Assembly: GCA_028752905.1 (NCBI GenBank)
Contig: JAQNBH010000014.1
Location: 18,583,250-18,647,249, forward strand
Direction of reading: 5' to 3'
Length of the DNA stretch: 64,000 nucleotides
Source of the DNA: Cladorhizidae sp. MBARI D1340-BT2
Taxonomy: Eukaryota > Porifera > Demospongiae > Poecilosclerida > Cladorhizidae
Shown: in pieces, positions 5,241 to 19,503 of the stretch
How positions within the stretch are numbered: the first letter of the stretch is position 1
Layout: each line of letters opens with the position of its first letter
Position numbers and translations under genes: made by a program
The notes under the pieces: model-generated
The model's input: only the letters and a program-made list of their open reading frames with translations
Told to the model about the DNA's origin: nothing
Databases searched by the model: none

Positions 5241-8200
5241 GAAGGAGAGAGCATCTAGTCTTCATCTCATTATTGCTGATGAAGGTGAGAGCATCTAGCC
5301 TTCATCTCATTATTGCTGATGAAGGTGGGAGCATCTAGCCTTCATCTCATTATTGCTGATGAAGGAGAGAGAATCTAGTCTTCATCTCATTATTGCTGAT
5401 GAAGGTGAGAGCATCTAGCCTTCATCTCATTATTGCTGATGAAGGTGAGAGCATCTAGTCTTCATCTCATTATTGCTGATGAAGGTGAGAGCATCTAGCC
5501 TTCATCTCATTATTGCTGAAGGAGAGAGCATCTAGTCTTCATCTCATTATTGCTGATGAAGGTGAGAGCATCTAGCCTCCATCTCATATTACTGATGAAA
5601 GCAAGAGCATCTAGCCTTCATCTCATTATTGCTGACGAAGGTGAGAGCATCTAGCCTCCATCTCATTATTGCTGATGAAGGTGAGAGCATATAGCCTCCA
5701 TCTCATATTGCTGATGAAAGCAATAGCATCTAGCCTTCATTTCATTATTGCTGATGAAGGTGAGAGCATCTAGCCTTCATCTCATTATTGCTGATGAAGG
5801 TGAGAGCATCTAGCCTCCATCTCATATTGCTGATGAAGGTGAGAGCATCTAGTCTTCATCTCATTATTGCTGATGAAGGCGTGAGCATCTAGCCTTCATC
5901 TCATTATTGCTGATGAAGGTGAGAGCATCTAGCCTTCATCTCATTATTGCTGATGAAGGCGTGAGCATCTAGCCTTCATCTCATTATTGCTGATGAAGGT
6001 GAGAGTATCTAGTCTTCATATCATTATTGCTGATGAAGGCGTGAACATCTAGCCTTTATCTCATTATTGCTGAAGGAGAGAGCATCTAGCCTTCATCTTA
6101 TTATTGCTGATGAAGGTGAGAGCATCTAGTCTTGATCTCATTATTGCTGATGAAGGCGTGAGCATCTAGCCTTTATCTCATTATTGCTGAAGGAGAGAGC
6201 ATCTAGTCTTCATCTCATTATTGCTGATGAAGGTGAGAGCATCTAGTCTTCATCTGATAATTGCTGATGAAGGCGTGAGCATCTAGCCTTCATCTCATTA
6301 TTGCTGAAGGAGAGAGCATCTAGTCTTCATCTCATTATTACTGATGAAAGTGAGAGCATCTAGCCTTCATCTCATTATTGCTGATGAAAGTGAGAGCATC
6401 TAACCTTCATCTCATTATTGCTGATGAAGGTGAGAGCATTTAGCCTTCATCTCATTAATGCTGATGAAGGTGAGAGCATCTAGCCTTCATCTCATTATTG
6501 CTGATGAAGGCGTGAGCATCTAGCCTTCATCTCATTATTGCTGATGAAGGAGAGAGCATCTATTCTTCATCTCATTATTGCTGATGAAGGTGAGAGCATC
6601 TAGCCTTCATCTCATTATTGCTGATGAAGGAGAGAGCATCTAGTCTTCATCTCATTATTGCTGATGAAGGTGAGAGCATCTAGCCTTCATCTCATTATTG
6701 CTGATGAAGGCATGAGCATCTAGCCTTTATCTCATTATTGAGAGCATCTAGCCTTCATCTCATTATTGCTGATGAAGGCAAGAGCATCTAGCCTTCATCT
6801 CATTATTGCTGATGAAGGTGAGAGCATCTAGCCTTCATCTCATTATTGCTGATGAAGGTGAGAGCATCTAGCCTTCATCTCATTATTGCTGATGAAGGTG
6901 AGAGCATCTAGCCTTCATCTCATTATTGCTGATGAAGGTGAGAGCATCTAGCCTTCATCTCATTATTGCTGATGAAGGTAAGAGCATCTAGTCTTCATCT
7001 CATTATTGCTGATGAAGGCGTGAGCATCTAGTCTTCATCTCATTATTGCTGATGAAGGCGTGAGCATCTAGCCTTTATCTCATTATTGCTGAAGGAGAGA
7101 GCATCTAGTCTTCATCTCATTATTGCTGATGAATTTGAGAGCATCTAGTCTTCATCTCATTATTGCTGATGAAGGCGTGAGCATCTAACCTTCATCTAAT
7201 TATTGCTGATGAAGGTGAGAGCATCTAGCCTTCATCTCATTATTGCTGAAAGAGAGAGCATCTAGTCTTCATCTCATTATTGCTGATGAAGGTGAGAGCA
7301 TCTAGCCTTCATCTCATTATTGCTGATGAAGGTGAGAGCATCTAGCCTTCATCTCATTATTGCTGATGAAGGTGAGAGCATCTAGCCTTCATCTCATTAT
7401 TGCTGATGAAGGTGAGAGCATCTAGCCTTCATCTCATTATTGCTGATGAAGGTGAGAGCATCTAGCCTTCATCTCATTATTGCTGATGAAGGTGAGAGCA
7501 TCTAGCCTTCATCTCATTATTGCTGATGAAGGTGAGAGCATCTAGCCTTCATCTCATTATTGCTGATGAAGGTGAGAGCATCTAGCCTTCATCTCATTAT
7601 TGCTGATGAAGGTGAGAGCATCTAGCCTTCATCTCATTATTGCTGATGAAGGCGTGAGCATCTAGCCTACATCTCATTATTGCTGATGAAGGTGAGAGTA
7701 TCTAGTCTTCATCTCATTATTGCTGATGAAGGCGTGAACATCTAGCCTTTATCTCATTATTGCTGAAGGAGAGAGCATCTAGCCTTCATCTTATTATTGC
7801 TGATGAAGGTGAGAGCATCTAGCCTTCATCTCATTATTGCTGATGAAGGCGTGAGCATCTAGCCTTTATCTCATTATTGCTGAAGGAGAGAGCATCTAGT
7901 CTTCATCTCATTATTGCTGATGAAGGTGAGAGCATCTAGTCTTCATCTCATAATTGCTGATGAAGGCGTGAGCATCTAGCCTTCATCTCATTATTGCTGA
8001 AGGAGAGAGCATCTAGTCTTCATCATTATTGCTGATGAAGGTGAGAGCATCTAACCTTCATCTCATTATTGCTGATGAAGGTGAGAGCATTTAGCCTTCA
8101 TCTCATTAATGCTGATGAAGGTGAGAGCATCTAGCCTTCATCTCATTATTGCTGATGAAGGCGTGAGCATCTAGCCTTCATCTCATTATTGCTGATGAAG

Positions 8201-9819
8201 GAGAGAGCATCTATTCTTCATCTCATTATTGCTGATGAAGGTGAGTGCATCTAGCCTTCATGTCATTATTGCTGATGAAGGAGAGAGCATCTAGCCTTCT
8301 ACTCATTATTGCTGATGAAGGTGGGAGCATCTAGCCTTCATCTCATTATTGCTGATGAAGGAGAGAGCATCTAGTCTTCATCTCATTATTGCTGATGAAG
8401 GTGAGAGCATCTAGCCTTCATCTTATTATTGCTGATGAAGGTGAGAGCATCTAGTCTTCATCTAATTATTGCTGATGAAGGTGAGAGCATCTAGCCTTCA
8501 TCTCATTATTGCTGATGAAGGTGAGAGCATCTAGTCTTCATCTCATTATTGCTGATGAAGGCGTGAGCATCTAGCCTTCATCTCATTATTGCTGATGAAG
8601 GTGAGAGCATCTAGCCTCCATCTCATATTGCTGATGAAAGCAAGAGCATCTAGCCTTCATCTCATTACTGCTGACGAAGGTGAGAGCATCTAGCCTCCAT
8701 CTCATTATTGCTGATGAAGGTGAGAGCATATAGCCTCCATCTCATATTGCTGATGAAAGCAAGAGCATCTAGCCTTCATTTCATTATTGCTGATGAAGGT
8801 GAGAGTATCTAGCCTTCATCTCATTATTGCTGATGAAGGTGAGAGCATCTAGCCTCCATCTCATATTGCTGATGAAAGCAAGAGCATCTAGCCTTCATCT
8901 CATTATTGCTGATGAAGGTGAGAGCATCTAGCCTTCATCTCATTATTACTGATGAAGGTGAGAGCATCTAGCCTTCATCTCATTATTGCTGATGAAGGTG
9001 AGAGCATCTAGCCTTCATCTCATTATTGCTGATGAAGGTGAGAGCATCTAGTCTTCATCTCATTATTGCTGATGAAGGCGTGAGCATCTAGTCTTCATCT
9101 CATTATTGCTGATGAAGGTGAGAGCATCTAGCCTTCATCTCATTATTGCTGATGAAGGTGAGAGCATCTAGCCTTCATCTCATTATTGCTGATGAAGGTG
9201 AGAGCATCTAGCCTTCATCTCATTATTGCTGATGAAGGAGAGAGCATCTAGTCTTCATCTCATTATTGCTGATGAAGGTGAGAGCATCTAGCCTTCATCT
9301 CATTAATGCTGATGAAGGCGTGAGCATCTAGCCTTTATCTCATTATTGAGAGCATCTAGCCTTCATCTCATTATTGCTGATGAAGGCAAGAGCATCTAGC
9401 CTTCATCTTATTATTGCTGATGAAGGTGAGAGCATCTAGTCTTCATCTAATTATTGCTGATGAAGGTGAGAGCATCTAGCCTTCATCTCATTATTGCTGA
9501 TGAAGGTGAGAGCATCTAGTCTTCATCTCATTATTGCGGATGAAGGCGTGAGCATCTAGCCTTCATCTCATTATTGCTGATGAAGGTGAGAGCATCTAGC
9601 CTCCATCTCATATTGCTGATGAAAGCAAGAGCATCTAGCCTTCATCTCATTACTGCTGACGAAGGTGAGAGCATCTAGCCTCCATCTCATTATTGCTGAT
9701 GAAGGTGAGAGCATATAGCCTCCATCTCATATTGCTGATGAAAGCAAGAGCATCTAGCCTTCATTTCATTATTGCTGATGAAGGTGAGAGTATCTAGCCT
9801 TCATCTCATTATTGCTGAT
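5241..9819. repeat. Satellite block A (4,579 bp)
   Basis: Bar-code variants (GGTGGGAG at 5324, GAGAGAATC at 5366, CATATTACTG at 5584, TTCATATC near 6017) reappear 4,579 bp later, so block B starts at 9820 as a tandem copy. It includes markers TCTGATAATT (about 6253) and GAATTTGAGAG (7132). Confidence 0.88.
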
Positions 9820-12745
9820 GAAGGAGAGAGCATCTAGTCTTCATCTCATTATTGCTGATGAAGGTGAGAGCATCTAGCCTTCATCTCATTATTGCTGATG
9901 AAGGTGGGAGCATCTAGCCTTCATCTCATTATTGCTGATGAAGGAGAGAGAATCTAGTCTTCATCTCATTATTGCTGATGAAGGTGAGAGCATCTAGCCT
10001 TCATCTCATTATTGCTGATGAAGGTGAGAGCATCTAGTCTTCATCTCATTATTGCTGATGAAGGTGAGAGCATCTAGCCTTCATCTCATTATTGCTGAAG
10101 GAGAGAGCATCTAGTCTTCATCTCATTATTGCTGATGAAGGTGAGAGCATCTAGCCTCCATCTCATATTACTGATGAAAGCAAGAGCATCTAGCCTTCAT
10201 CTCATTATTGCTGACGAAGGTGAGAGCATCTAGCCTCCATCTCATTATTGCTGATGAAGGTGAGAGCATATAGCCTCCATCTCATATTGCTGATGAAAGC
10301 AATAGCATCTAGCCTTCATTTCATTATTGCTGATGAAGGTGAGAGCATCTAGCCTTCATCTCATTATTGCTGATGAAGGTGAGAGCATCTAGCCTCCATC
10401 TCATATTGCTGATGAAGGTGAGAGCATCTAGTCTTCATCTCATTATTGCTGATGAAGGCGTGAGCATCTAGCCTTCATCTCATTATTGCTGATGAAGGTG
10501 AGAGCATCTAGCCTTCATCTCATTATTGCTGATGAAGGCGTGAGCATCTAGCCTTCATCTCATTATTGCTGATGAAGGTGAGAGTATCTAGTCTTCATAT
10601 CATTATTGCTGATGAAGGCGTGAACATCTAGCCTTTATCTCATTATTGCTGAAGGAGAGAGCATCTAGCCTTCATCTTATTATTGCTGATGAAGGTGAGA
10701 GCATCTAGTCTTGATCTCATTATTGCTGATGAAGGCGTGAGCATCTAGCCTTTATCTCATTATTGCTGAAGGAGAGAGCATCTAGTCTTCATCTCATTAT
10801 TGCTGATGAAGGTGAGAGCATCTAGTCTTGATCTCATTATTGCTGATGAAGGCGTGAGCATCTAGCCTTTATCTCATTATTGCTGAAGGAGAGAGCATCT
10901 AGTCTTCATCATTATTGCTGATGAAGGTGAGAGCATCTAACCTTCATCTCATTATTGCTGATGAAGGTGAGAGCATTTAGCCTTCATCTCATTAATGCTG
11001 ATGAAGGTGAGAGCATCTAGCCTTCATCTCATTATTGCTGATGAAGGCGTGAGCATCTAGCCTTCATCTCATTATTGCTGATGAAGGAGAGAGCATCTAT
11101 TCTTCATCTCATTATTGCTGATGAAGGTGAGTGCATCTAGCCTTCATGTCATTATTGCTGATGAAGGAGAGAGCATCTAGTCTTCATCTCATTATTGCTG
11201 ATGAAGGTGAGAGCATCTAGCCTTCTACTCATTATTGCTGATGAAGGTGGGAGCATCTAGCCTTCATCTCATTATTGCTGATGAAGGAGAGAGCATCTAG
11301 TCTTCATCTCATTATTGCTGATGAAGGTGAGAGCATCTAGCCTTCATCTTATTATTGCTTATGAAGGTGAGAGCATCTAGTCTTCATCTAATTATTGCTG
11401 ATGAAGGTGAGAGCATCTAGCCTTCATCTCATTATTGCTGATGAAGGTGAGAGCATCTAGTCTTCATCTCATTATTGCTGATGAAGGCGTGAGCATCTAG
11501 CCTTCATCTCATTATTGCTGATGAAGGTGAGAGCATCTAGCCTCCATCTCATATTGCTGATGAAAGCAAGAGCATCTAGCCTTCATCTCATTACTGCTGA
11601 CGAAGGTGAGAGCATCTAGCCTCCATCTCATTATTGCTGATGAAGGTGAGAGCATATAGCCTCCATCTCATATTGCTGATGAAAGCAAGAGCATCTAGCC
11701 TTCATTTCATTATTGCTGATGAAGGTGAGAGTATCTAGCCTTCATCTCATTATTGCTGATGAAGGTGAGAGCATCTAGCCTCCATCTCATATTGCTGATG
11801 AAAGCAAGAGCATCTAGCCTTCATCTCATTATTGCTGATGAAGGTGAGAGCATCTAGCCTTCATCTCATTATTACTGATGAAGGTGAGAGCATCTAGCCT
11901 TCATCTCATTATTGCTGATGAAGGTGAGAGCATCTAGCCTTCATCTCATTATTGCTGATGAAGGTGAGAGCATCTAGTCTTCATCTCATTATTGCTGATG
12001 AAGGCGTGAGCATCTAGTCTTCATCTCATTATTGCTGATGAAGGTGAGAGCATCTAGCCTTCATCTCATTATTGCTGATGAAGGTGAGAGCATCTAGCCT
12101 TCATCTCATTATTGCTGATGAAGGTGAGAGCATCTAGCCTTCATCTCATTATTGCTGATGAAGGAGAGAGCATCTAGTCTTCATCTCATTATTGCTGATG
12201 AAGGTGAGAGCATCTAGCCTTCATCTCATTAATGCTGATGAAGGCGTGAGCATCTAGCCTTTATCTCATTATTGAGAGCATCTAGCCTTCATCTCATTAT
12301 TGCTGATGAAGGCAAGAGCATCTAGCCTTCATCTTATTATTGCTGATGAAGGTGAGAGCATCTAGTCTTCATCTAATTATTGCTGATGAAGGTGAGAGCA
12401 TCTAGCCTTCATCTCATTATTGCTGATGAAGGTGAGAGCATCTAGTCTTCATCTCATTATTGCTGATGAAGGCGTGAGCATCTAGCCTTCATCTCATTAT
12501 TGCTGATGAAGGTGAGAGCATCTAGCCTCCATCTCATATTGCTGATGAAAGCAAGAGCATCTAGCCTTCATCTCATTACTGCTGACGAAGGTGAGAGCAT
12601 CTAGCCTCCATCTCATTATTGCTGATGAAGGTGAGAGCATATAGCCTCCATCTCATATTGCTGATGAAAGCAAGAGCATCTAGCCTTCATTTCATTATTG
12701 CTGATGAAGGTGAGAGTATCTAGCCTTCATCTCATTATTGCTGAT
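9820..12745. repeat. Satellite block B (2,926 bp), internally shortened copy of block A
   Basis: It starts with the same variant order as block A but lacks about 1.65 kb of A's middle (no TCTGATAATT or GAATTTGAG marker). It then rejoins A's second half (GCCTTCTACTC at 11220). The next copy starts at 12746. Confidence 0.85.
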
Positions 12746-15700
12746 GAAGGAGAGAGCATCTAGTCTTCATCTCATTATTGCTGATGAAGGTGAGAGCATC
12801 TAGCCTTCATCTCATTATTGCTGATGAAGGTGGGAGCATCTAGCCTTCATCTCATTATTGCTGATGAAGGAGAGAGAATCTAGTCTTCATCTCATTATTG
12901 CTGATGAAGGTGAGAGCATCTAGCCTTCATCTCATTATTGCTGATGAAGGTGAGAGCATCTAGTCTTCATCTCATTATTGCTGATGAAGGTGAGAGCATC
13001 TAGCCTTCATCTCATTATTGCTGAAGGAGAGAGCATCTAGTCTTCATCTCATTATTGCTGATGAAGGTGAGAGCATCTAGCCTCCATCTCATATTGCTGA
13101 TGAAGGTGAGAGCATCTAGTCTTCATCTCATTATTGCTGATGAAGGCGTGAGCATCTAGCCTTCATCTCATTATTGCTGATGAAGGTGAGAGCATCTAGC
13201 CTTCATCTCATTATTGCTGATGAAGGCGTGAGCATCTAGCCTTCATCTCATTATTGCTGATGAAGGTGAGAGTATCTAGTCTTCATATCATTATTGCTGA
13301 TGAAGGCGTGAACATCTAGCCTTTATCTCATTATTGCTGAAGGAGAGAGCATCTAGCCTTCATCTTATTATTGCTGATGAAGGTGAGAGCATCTAGTCTT
13401 GATCTCATTATTGCTGATGAAGGCGTGAGCATCTAGCCTTTATCTCATTATTGCTGAAGGAGAGAGCATCTAGTCTTCATCTCATTATTGCTGATGAAGG
13501 TGAGAGCATCTAGTCTTCATCTGATAATTGCTGATGAAGGCGTGAGCATCTAGCCTTCATCTCATTATTGCTGAAGGAGAGAGCATCTAGTCTTCATCTC
13601 ATTATTACTGATGAAAGTGAGAGCATCTAGCCTTCATCTCATTATTGCTGATGAAAGTGAGAGCATCTAACCTTCATCTCATTATTGCTGATGAAGGTGA
13701 GAGCATTTAGCCTTCATCTCATTAATGCTGATGAAGGTGAGAGCATCTAGCCTTCATCTCATTATTGCTGATGAAGGCGTGAGCATCTAGCCTTCATCTC
13801 ATTATTGCTGATGAAGGAGAGAGCATCTATTCTTCATCTCATTATTGCTGATGAAGGTGAGAGCATCTAGCCTTCATCTCATTATTGCTGATGAAGGAGA
13901 GAGCATCTAGTCTTCATCTCATTATTGCTGATGAAGGTGAGAGCATCTAGCCTTCATCTCATTATTGCTGATGAAGGCATGAGCATCTAGCCTTTATCTC
14001 ATTATTGAGAGCATCTAGCCTTCATCTCATTATTGCTGATGAAGGCAAGAGCATCTAGCCTTCATCTCATTATTGCTGATGAAGGTGAGAGCATCTAGCC
14101 TTCATCTCATTATTGCTGATGAAGGTGAGAGCATCTAGCCTTCATCTCATTATTGCTGATGAAGGTGAGAGCATCTAGCCTTCATCTCATTATTGCTGAT
14201 GAAGGTGAGAGCATCTAGCCTTCATCTCATTATTGCTGATGAAGGTAAGAGCATCTAGTCTTCATCTCATTATTGCTGATGAAGGCGTGAGCATCTAGTC
14301 TTCATCTCATTATTGCTGATGAAGGCGTGAGCATCTAGCCTTTATCTCATTATTGCTGAAGGAGAGAGCATCTAGTCTTCATCTCATTATTGCTGATGAA
14401 TTTGAGAGCATCTAGTCTTCATCTCATTATTGCTGATGAAGGCGTGAGCATCTAACCTTCATCTAATTATTGCTGATGAAGGTGAGAGCATCTAGCCTTC
14501 ATCTCATTATTGCTGAAAGAGAGAGCATCTAGTCTTCATCTCATTATTGCTGATGAAGGTGAGAGCATCTAGCCTTCATCTCATTATTGCTGATGAAGGT
14601 GAGAGCATCTAGCCTTCATCTCATTATTGCTGATGAAGGTGAGAGCATCTAGCCTTCATCTCATTATTGCTGATGAAGGTGAGAGCATCTAGCCTTCATC
14701 TCATTATTGCTGATGAAGGTGAGAGCATCTAGCCTTCATCTCATTATTGCTGATGAAGGTGAGAGCATCTAGCCTTCATCTCATTATTGCTGATGAAGGT
14801 GAGAGCATCTAGCCTTCATCTCATTATTGCTGATGAAGGTGAGAGCATCTAGCCTTCATCTCATTATTGCTGATGAAGGTGAGAGCATCTAGCCTTCATC
14901 TCATTATTGCTGATGAAGGCGTGAGCATCTAGCCTACATCTCATTATTGCTGATGAAGGTGAGAGTATCTAGTCTTCATCTCATTATTGCTGATGAAGGC
15001 GTGAACATCTAGCCTTTATCTCATTATTGCTGAAGGAGAGAGCATCTAGCCTTCATCTTATTATTGCTGATGAAGGTGAGAGCATCTAGCCTTCATCTCA
15101 TTATTGCTGATGAAGGCGTGAGCATCTAGCCTTTATCTCATTATTGCTGAAGGAGAGAGCATCTAGTCTTCATCTCATTATTGCTGATGAAGGTGAGAGC
15201 ATCTAGTCTTCATCTCATAATTGCTGATGAAGGCGTGAGCATCTAGCCTTCATCTCATTATTGCTGAAGGAGAGAGCATCTAGTCTTCATCATTATTGCT
15301 GATGAAGGTGAGAGCATCTAACCTTCATCTCATTATTGCTGATGAAGGTGAGAGCATTTAGCCTTCATCTCATTAATGCTGATGAAGGTGAGAGCATCTA
15401 GCCTTCATCTCATTATTGCTGATGAAGGCGTGAGCATCTAGCCTTCATCTCATTATTGCTGATGAAGGAGAGAGCATCTATTCTTCATCTCATTATTGCT
15501 GATGAAGGTGAGTGCATCTAGCCTTCATGTCATTATTGCTGATGAAGGAGAGAGCATCTAGTCTTCATCTCATTATTGCTGATGAAGGTGAGAGCATCTA
15601 GCCTTCTACTCATTATTGCTGATGAAGGTGGGAGCATCTAGCCTTCATCTCATTATTGCTGATGAAGGAGAGAGCATCTAGTCTTCATCTCATTATTGCT

Positions 15701-16750
15701 GATGAAGGTGAGAGCATCTAGCCTTCATCTTATTATTGCTGATGAAGGTGAGAGCATCTAGTCTTCATCTAATTATTGCTGATGAAGGTGAGAGCATCTA
15801 GCCTTCATCTCATTATTGCTGATGAAGGTGAGAGCATCTAGTCTTCATCTCATTATTGCTGATGAAGGCGTGAGCATCTAGCCTTCATCTCATTATTGCT
15901 GATGAAGGTGAGAGCATCTAGCCTCCATCTCATATTGCTGATGAAAGCAAGAGCATCTAGCCTTCATCTCATTACTGCTGACGAAGGTGAGAGCATCTAG
16001 CCTCCATCTCATTATTGCTGATGAAGGTGAGAGCATATAGCCTCCATCTCATATTGCTGATGAAAGCAAGAGCATCTAGCCTTCATTTCATTATTGCTGA
16101 TGAAGGTGAGAGTATCTAGCCTTCATCTCATTATTGCTGATGAAGGTGAGAGCATCTAGCCTCCATCTCATATTGCTGATGAAAGCAAGAGCATCTAGCC
16201 TTCATCTCATTATTGCTGATGAAGGTGAGAGCATCTAGCCTTCATCTCATTATTACTGATGAAGGTGAGAGCATCTAGCCTTCATCTCATTATTGCTGAT
16301 GAAGGTGAGAGCATCTAGCCTTCATCTCATTATTGCTGATGAAGGTGAGAGCATCTAGTCTTCATCTCATTATTGCTGATGAAGGCGTGAGCATCTAGTC
16401 TTCATCTCATTATTGCTGATGAAGGTGAGAGCATCTAGCCTTCATCTCATTATTGCTGATGAAGGTGAGAGCATCTAGCCTTCATCTCATTATTGCTGAT
16501 GAAGGTGAGAGCATCTAGCCTTCATCTCATTATTGCTGATGAAGGAGAGAGCATCTAGTCTTCATCTCATTATTGCTGATGAAGGTGAGAGCATCTAGCC
16601 TTCATCTCATTATTGCTGATGAAGGCGTGAGCATCTAGCCTTTATCTCATTATTGAGAGCATCTAGCCTTCATCTCATTATTGCTGATGAAGGCAAGAGC
16701 ATCTAGCCTTCATCTTATTATTGCTGATGAAGGTGAGAGCATCTAGCCTT
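12746..16750. repeat. Satellite block C, third copy matching block A
   Basis: Offset to block A is 7,505 at first, then 7,267 after a 238-bp (six-monomer) loss near 13.09 kb, then 7,307 after 15.55 kb because block A lacks one 40-bp monomer near 8.29 kb. Markers TCTGATAATT (13,521), GCCTACATC (14,931) and GCCTTCTACTC (15,600) confirm it. Confidence 0.85.
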
Positions 16751-17936
16751 CATCTCATTATTGCTGATGAAGGTGAGAGCATCTAGCCTTCATCTCATTA
16801 TTGCTGATGAAGGTGAGAGCATCTAGCCTTCATCTCATTATTGCTGATGAAGGTGAGAGCATCTAGCCTTCATCTCATTATTGCTGATGAAGGTGAGAGC
16901 ATCTAGTCTTCATCTCATTATTGCTGATGAAGGCGTGAGCATCTAGTCTTCATCTCATTATTGCTGATGAAGGCGTGAGCATCTAGCCTTTATCTCATTA
17001 TTGCTGAAGGAGAGAGCATCTAGTCTTCATCTCATTATTGCTGATGAATTTGAGAGCATCTAGTCTTCATCTCATTATTGCTGATGAAGGTGAGAGCATC
17101 TAGCCTTCATCTCATTATTGCTGATGAAGGCGTGAGCATCTAGCCTTTATCTCATTATTGAGAGCATCTAGCCTTCATCTCATTATTGCTGATGAAGGCA
17201 AGAGCATCTAGCCTTCATCTCATTATTGCTGATGAAGATGAGAGCATCTAGCCTTCATCTCATTATTGCTGATGAAGGTGAGAGCATCTAGCCTTCATCT
17301 CATTATTGCTGATGAAGGTGAGAGCATCTAGCCTTCATCTCATTATTGCTGATGAAGGTGAGAGCATCTAGCCTTCATCTCATTATTGCTGATGAAGGTG
17401 AGAGCATCTAGTCTTCATCTCATTATTGCTGATGAAGGCGTGAGCATCTAGTCTTCATCTCATTATTGCTGATGAAGGCGTGAGCATCTAGCCTTTATCT
17501 CATTATTGCTGAAGGAGAGAGCATCTAGTCTTCATCTCATTATTGCTGATGAATTTGAGAGCATCTAGTCTTCATCTCATTATTGCTGATGAAGGCGTGA
17601 GCATCTAGCCTTCATCTAATTATTGCTGATGAAGGTGAGAGCATCTAGCCTTCATCTCATTATTGCTGAAAGAGAGAGCATCTAGTCTTCATCTCATTAT
17701 TGCTGATGAAGGTGAGAGCATCTAGCCTTCATCTCATTATTGCTGATGAAGGTGAGAGCATCTAGCCTTCATCTCATTATTGCTGATGAAGGTGAGAGCA
17801 TCTAGCCTTCATCTCATTATTGCTGATGAAGGTGAGAGCATCTAGCCTTCATCTCATTATTGCTGATGAAGGTGAGAGCATCTAGCCTTCATCTCATTAT
17901 TGCTGATGAAGGTGAAAGCATCTAGCCTTCATCTCA
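16370..17936. repeat. 1,567-bp tandem duplication, copy 1
   Basis: GAATTTGAG markers at 17,046 and 17,551, 28-bp monomers at 16,645 and 17,151, and a private GGTGAAAG at 17,911 all recur exactly 1,567 bp further on. Confidence 0.88.
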
Positions 17937-19503
17937 TTATTGCTGATGAAGGCGTGAGCATCTAGTCTTCATCTCATTATTGCTGATGAAGGTGAGAGCA
18001 TCTAGCCTTCATCTCATTATTGCTGATGAAGGTGAGAGCATCTAGCCTTCATCTCATTATTGCTGATGAAGGTGAGAGCATCTAGCCTTCATCTCATTAT
18101 TGCTGATGAAGGAGAGAGCATCTAGTCTTCATCTCATTATTGCTGATGAAGGTGAGAGCATCTAGCCTTCATCTCATTATTGCTGATGAAGGCGTGAGCA
18201 TCTAGCCTTTATCTCATTATTGAGAGCATCTAGCCTTCATCTCATTATTGCTGATGAAGGCAAGAGCATCTAGCCTTCATCTTATTATTGCTGATGAAGG
18301 TGAGAGCATCTAGCCTTCATCTCATTATTGCTGATGAAGGTGAGAGCATCTAGCCTTCATCTCATTATTGCTGATGAAGGTGAGAGCATCTAGCCTTCAT
18401 CTCATTATTGCTGATGAAGGTGAGAGCATCTAGCCTTCATCTCATTATTGCTGATGAAGGTGAGAGCATCTAGTCTTCATCTCATTATTGCTGATGAAGG
18501 CGTGAGCATCTAGTCTTCATCTCATTATTGCTGATGAAGGCGTGAGCATCTAGCCTTTATCTCATTATTGCTGAAGGAGAGAGCATCTAGTCTTCATCTC
18601 ATTATTGCTGATGAATTTGAGAGCATCTAGTCTTCATCTCATTATTGCTGATGAAGGTGAGAGCATCTAGCCTTCATCTCATTATTGCTGATGAAGGCGT
18701 GAGCATCTAGCCTTTATCTCATTATTGAGAGCATCTAGCCTTCATCTCATTATTGCTGATGAAGGCAAGAGCATCTAGCCTTCATCTCATTATTGCTGAT
18801 GAAGATGAGAGCATCTAGCCTTCATCTCATTATTGCTGATGAAGGTGAGAGCATCTAGCCTTCATCTCATTATTGCTGATGAAGGTGAGAGCATCTAGCC
18901 TTCATCTCATTATTGCTGATGAAGGTGAGAGCATCTAGCCTTCATCTCATTATTGCTGATGAAGGTGAGAGCATCTAGTCTTCATCTCATTATTGCTGAT
19001 GAAGGCGTGAGCATCTAGTCTTCATCTCATTATTGCTGATGAAGGCGTGAGCATCTAGCCTTTATCTCATTATTGCTGAAGGAGAGAGCATCTAGTCTTC
19101 ATCTCATTATTGCTGATGAATTTGAGAGCATCTAGTCTTCATCTCATTATTGCTGATGAAGGCGTGAGCATCTAGCCTTCATCTAATTATTGCTGATGAA
19201 GGTGAGAGCATCTAGCCTTCATCTCATTATTGCTGAAAGAGAGAGCATCTAGTCTTCATCTCATTATTGCTGATGAAGGTGAGAGCATCTAGCCTTCATC
19301 TCATTATTGCTGATGAAGGTGAGAGCATCTAGCCTTCATCTCATTATTGCTGATGAAGGTGAGAGCATCTAGCCTTCATCTCATTATTGCTGATGAAGGT
19401 GAGAGCATCTAGCCTTCATCTCATTATTGCTGATGAAGGTGAGAGCATCTAGCCTTCATCTCATTATTGCTGATGAAGGTGAAAGCATCTAGCCTTCATC
19501 TCA
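17937..19503. repeat. 1,567-bp tandem duplication, copy 2
   Basis: Directly follows copy 1. It carries GAATTTGAG at 18,613 and 19,118, 28-bp monomers at 18,213 and 18,718, and GGTGAAAG at 19,478. The copies look almost identical by eye. Confidence 0.88.
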
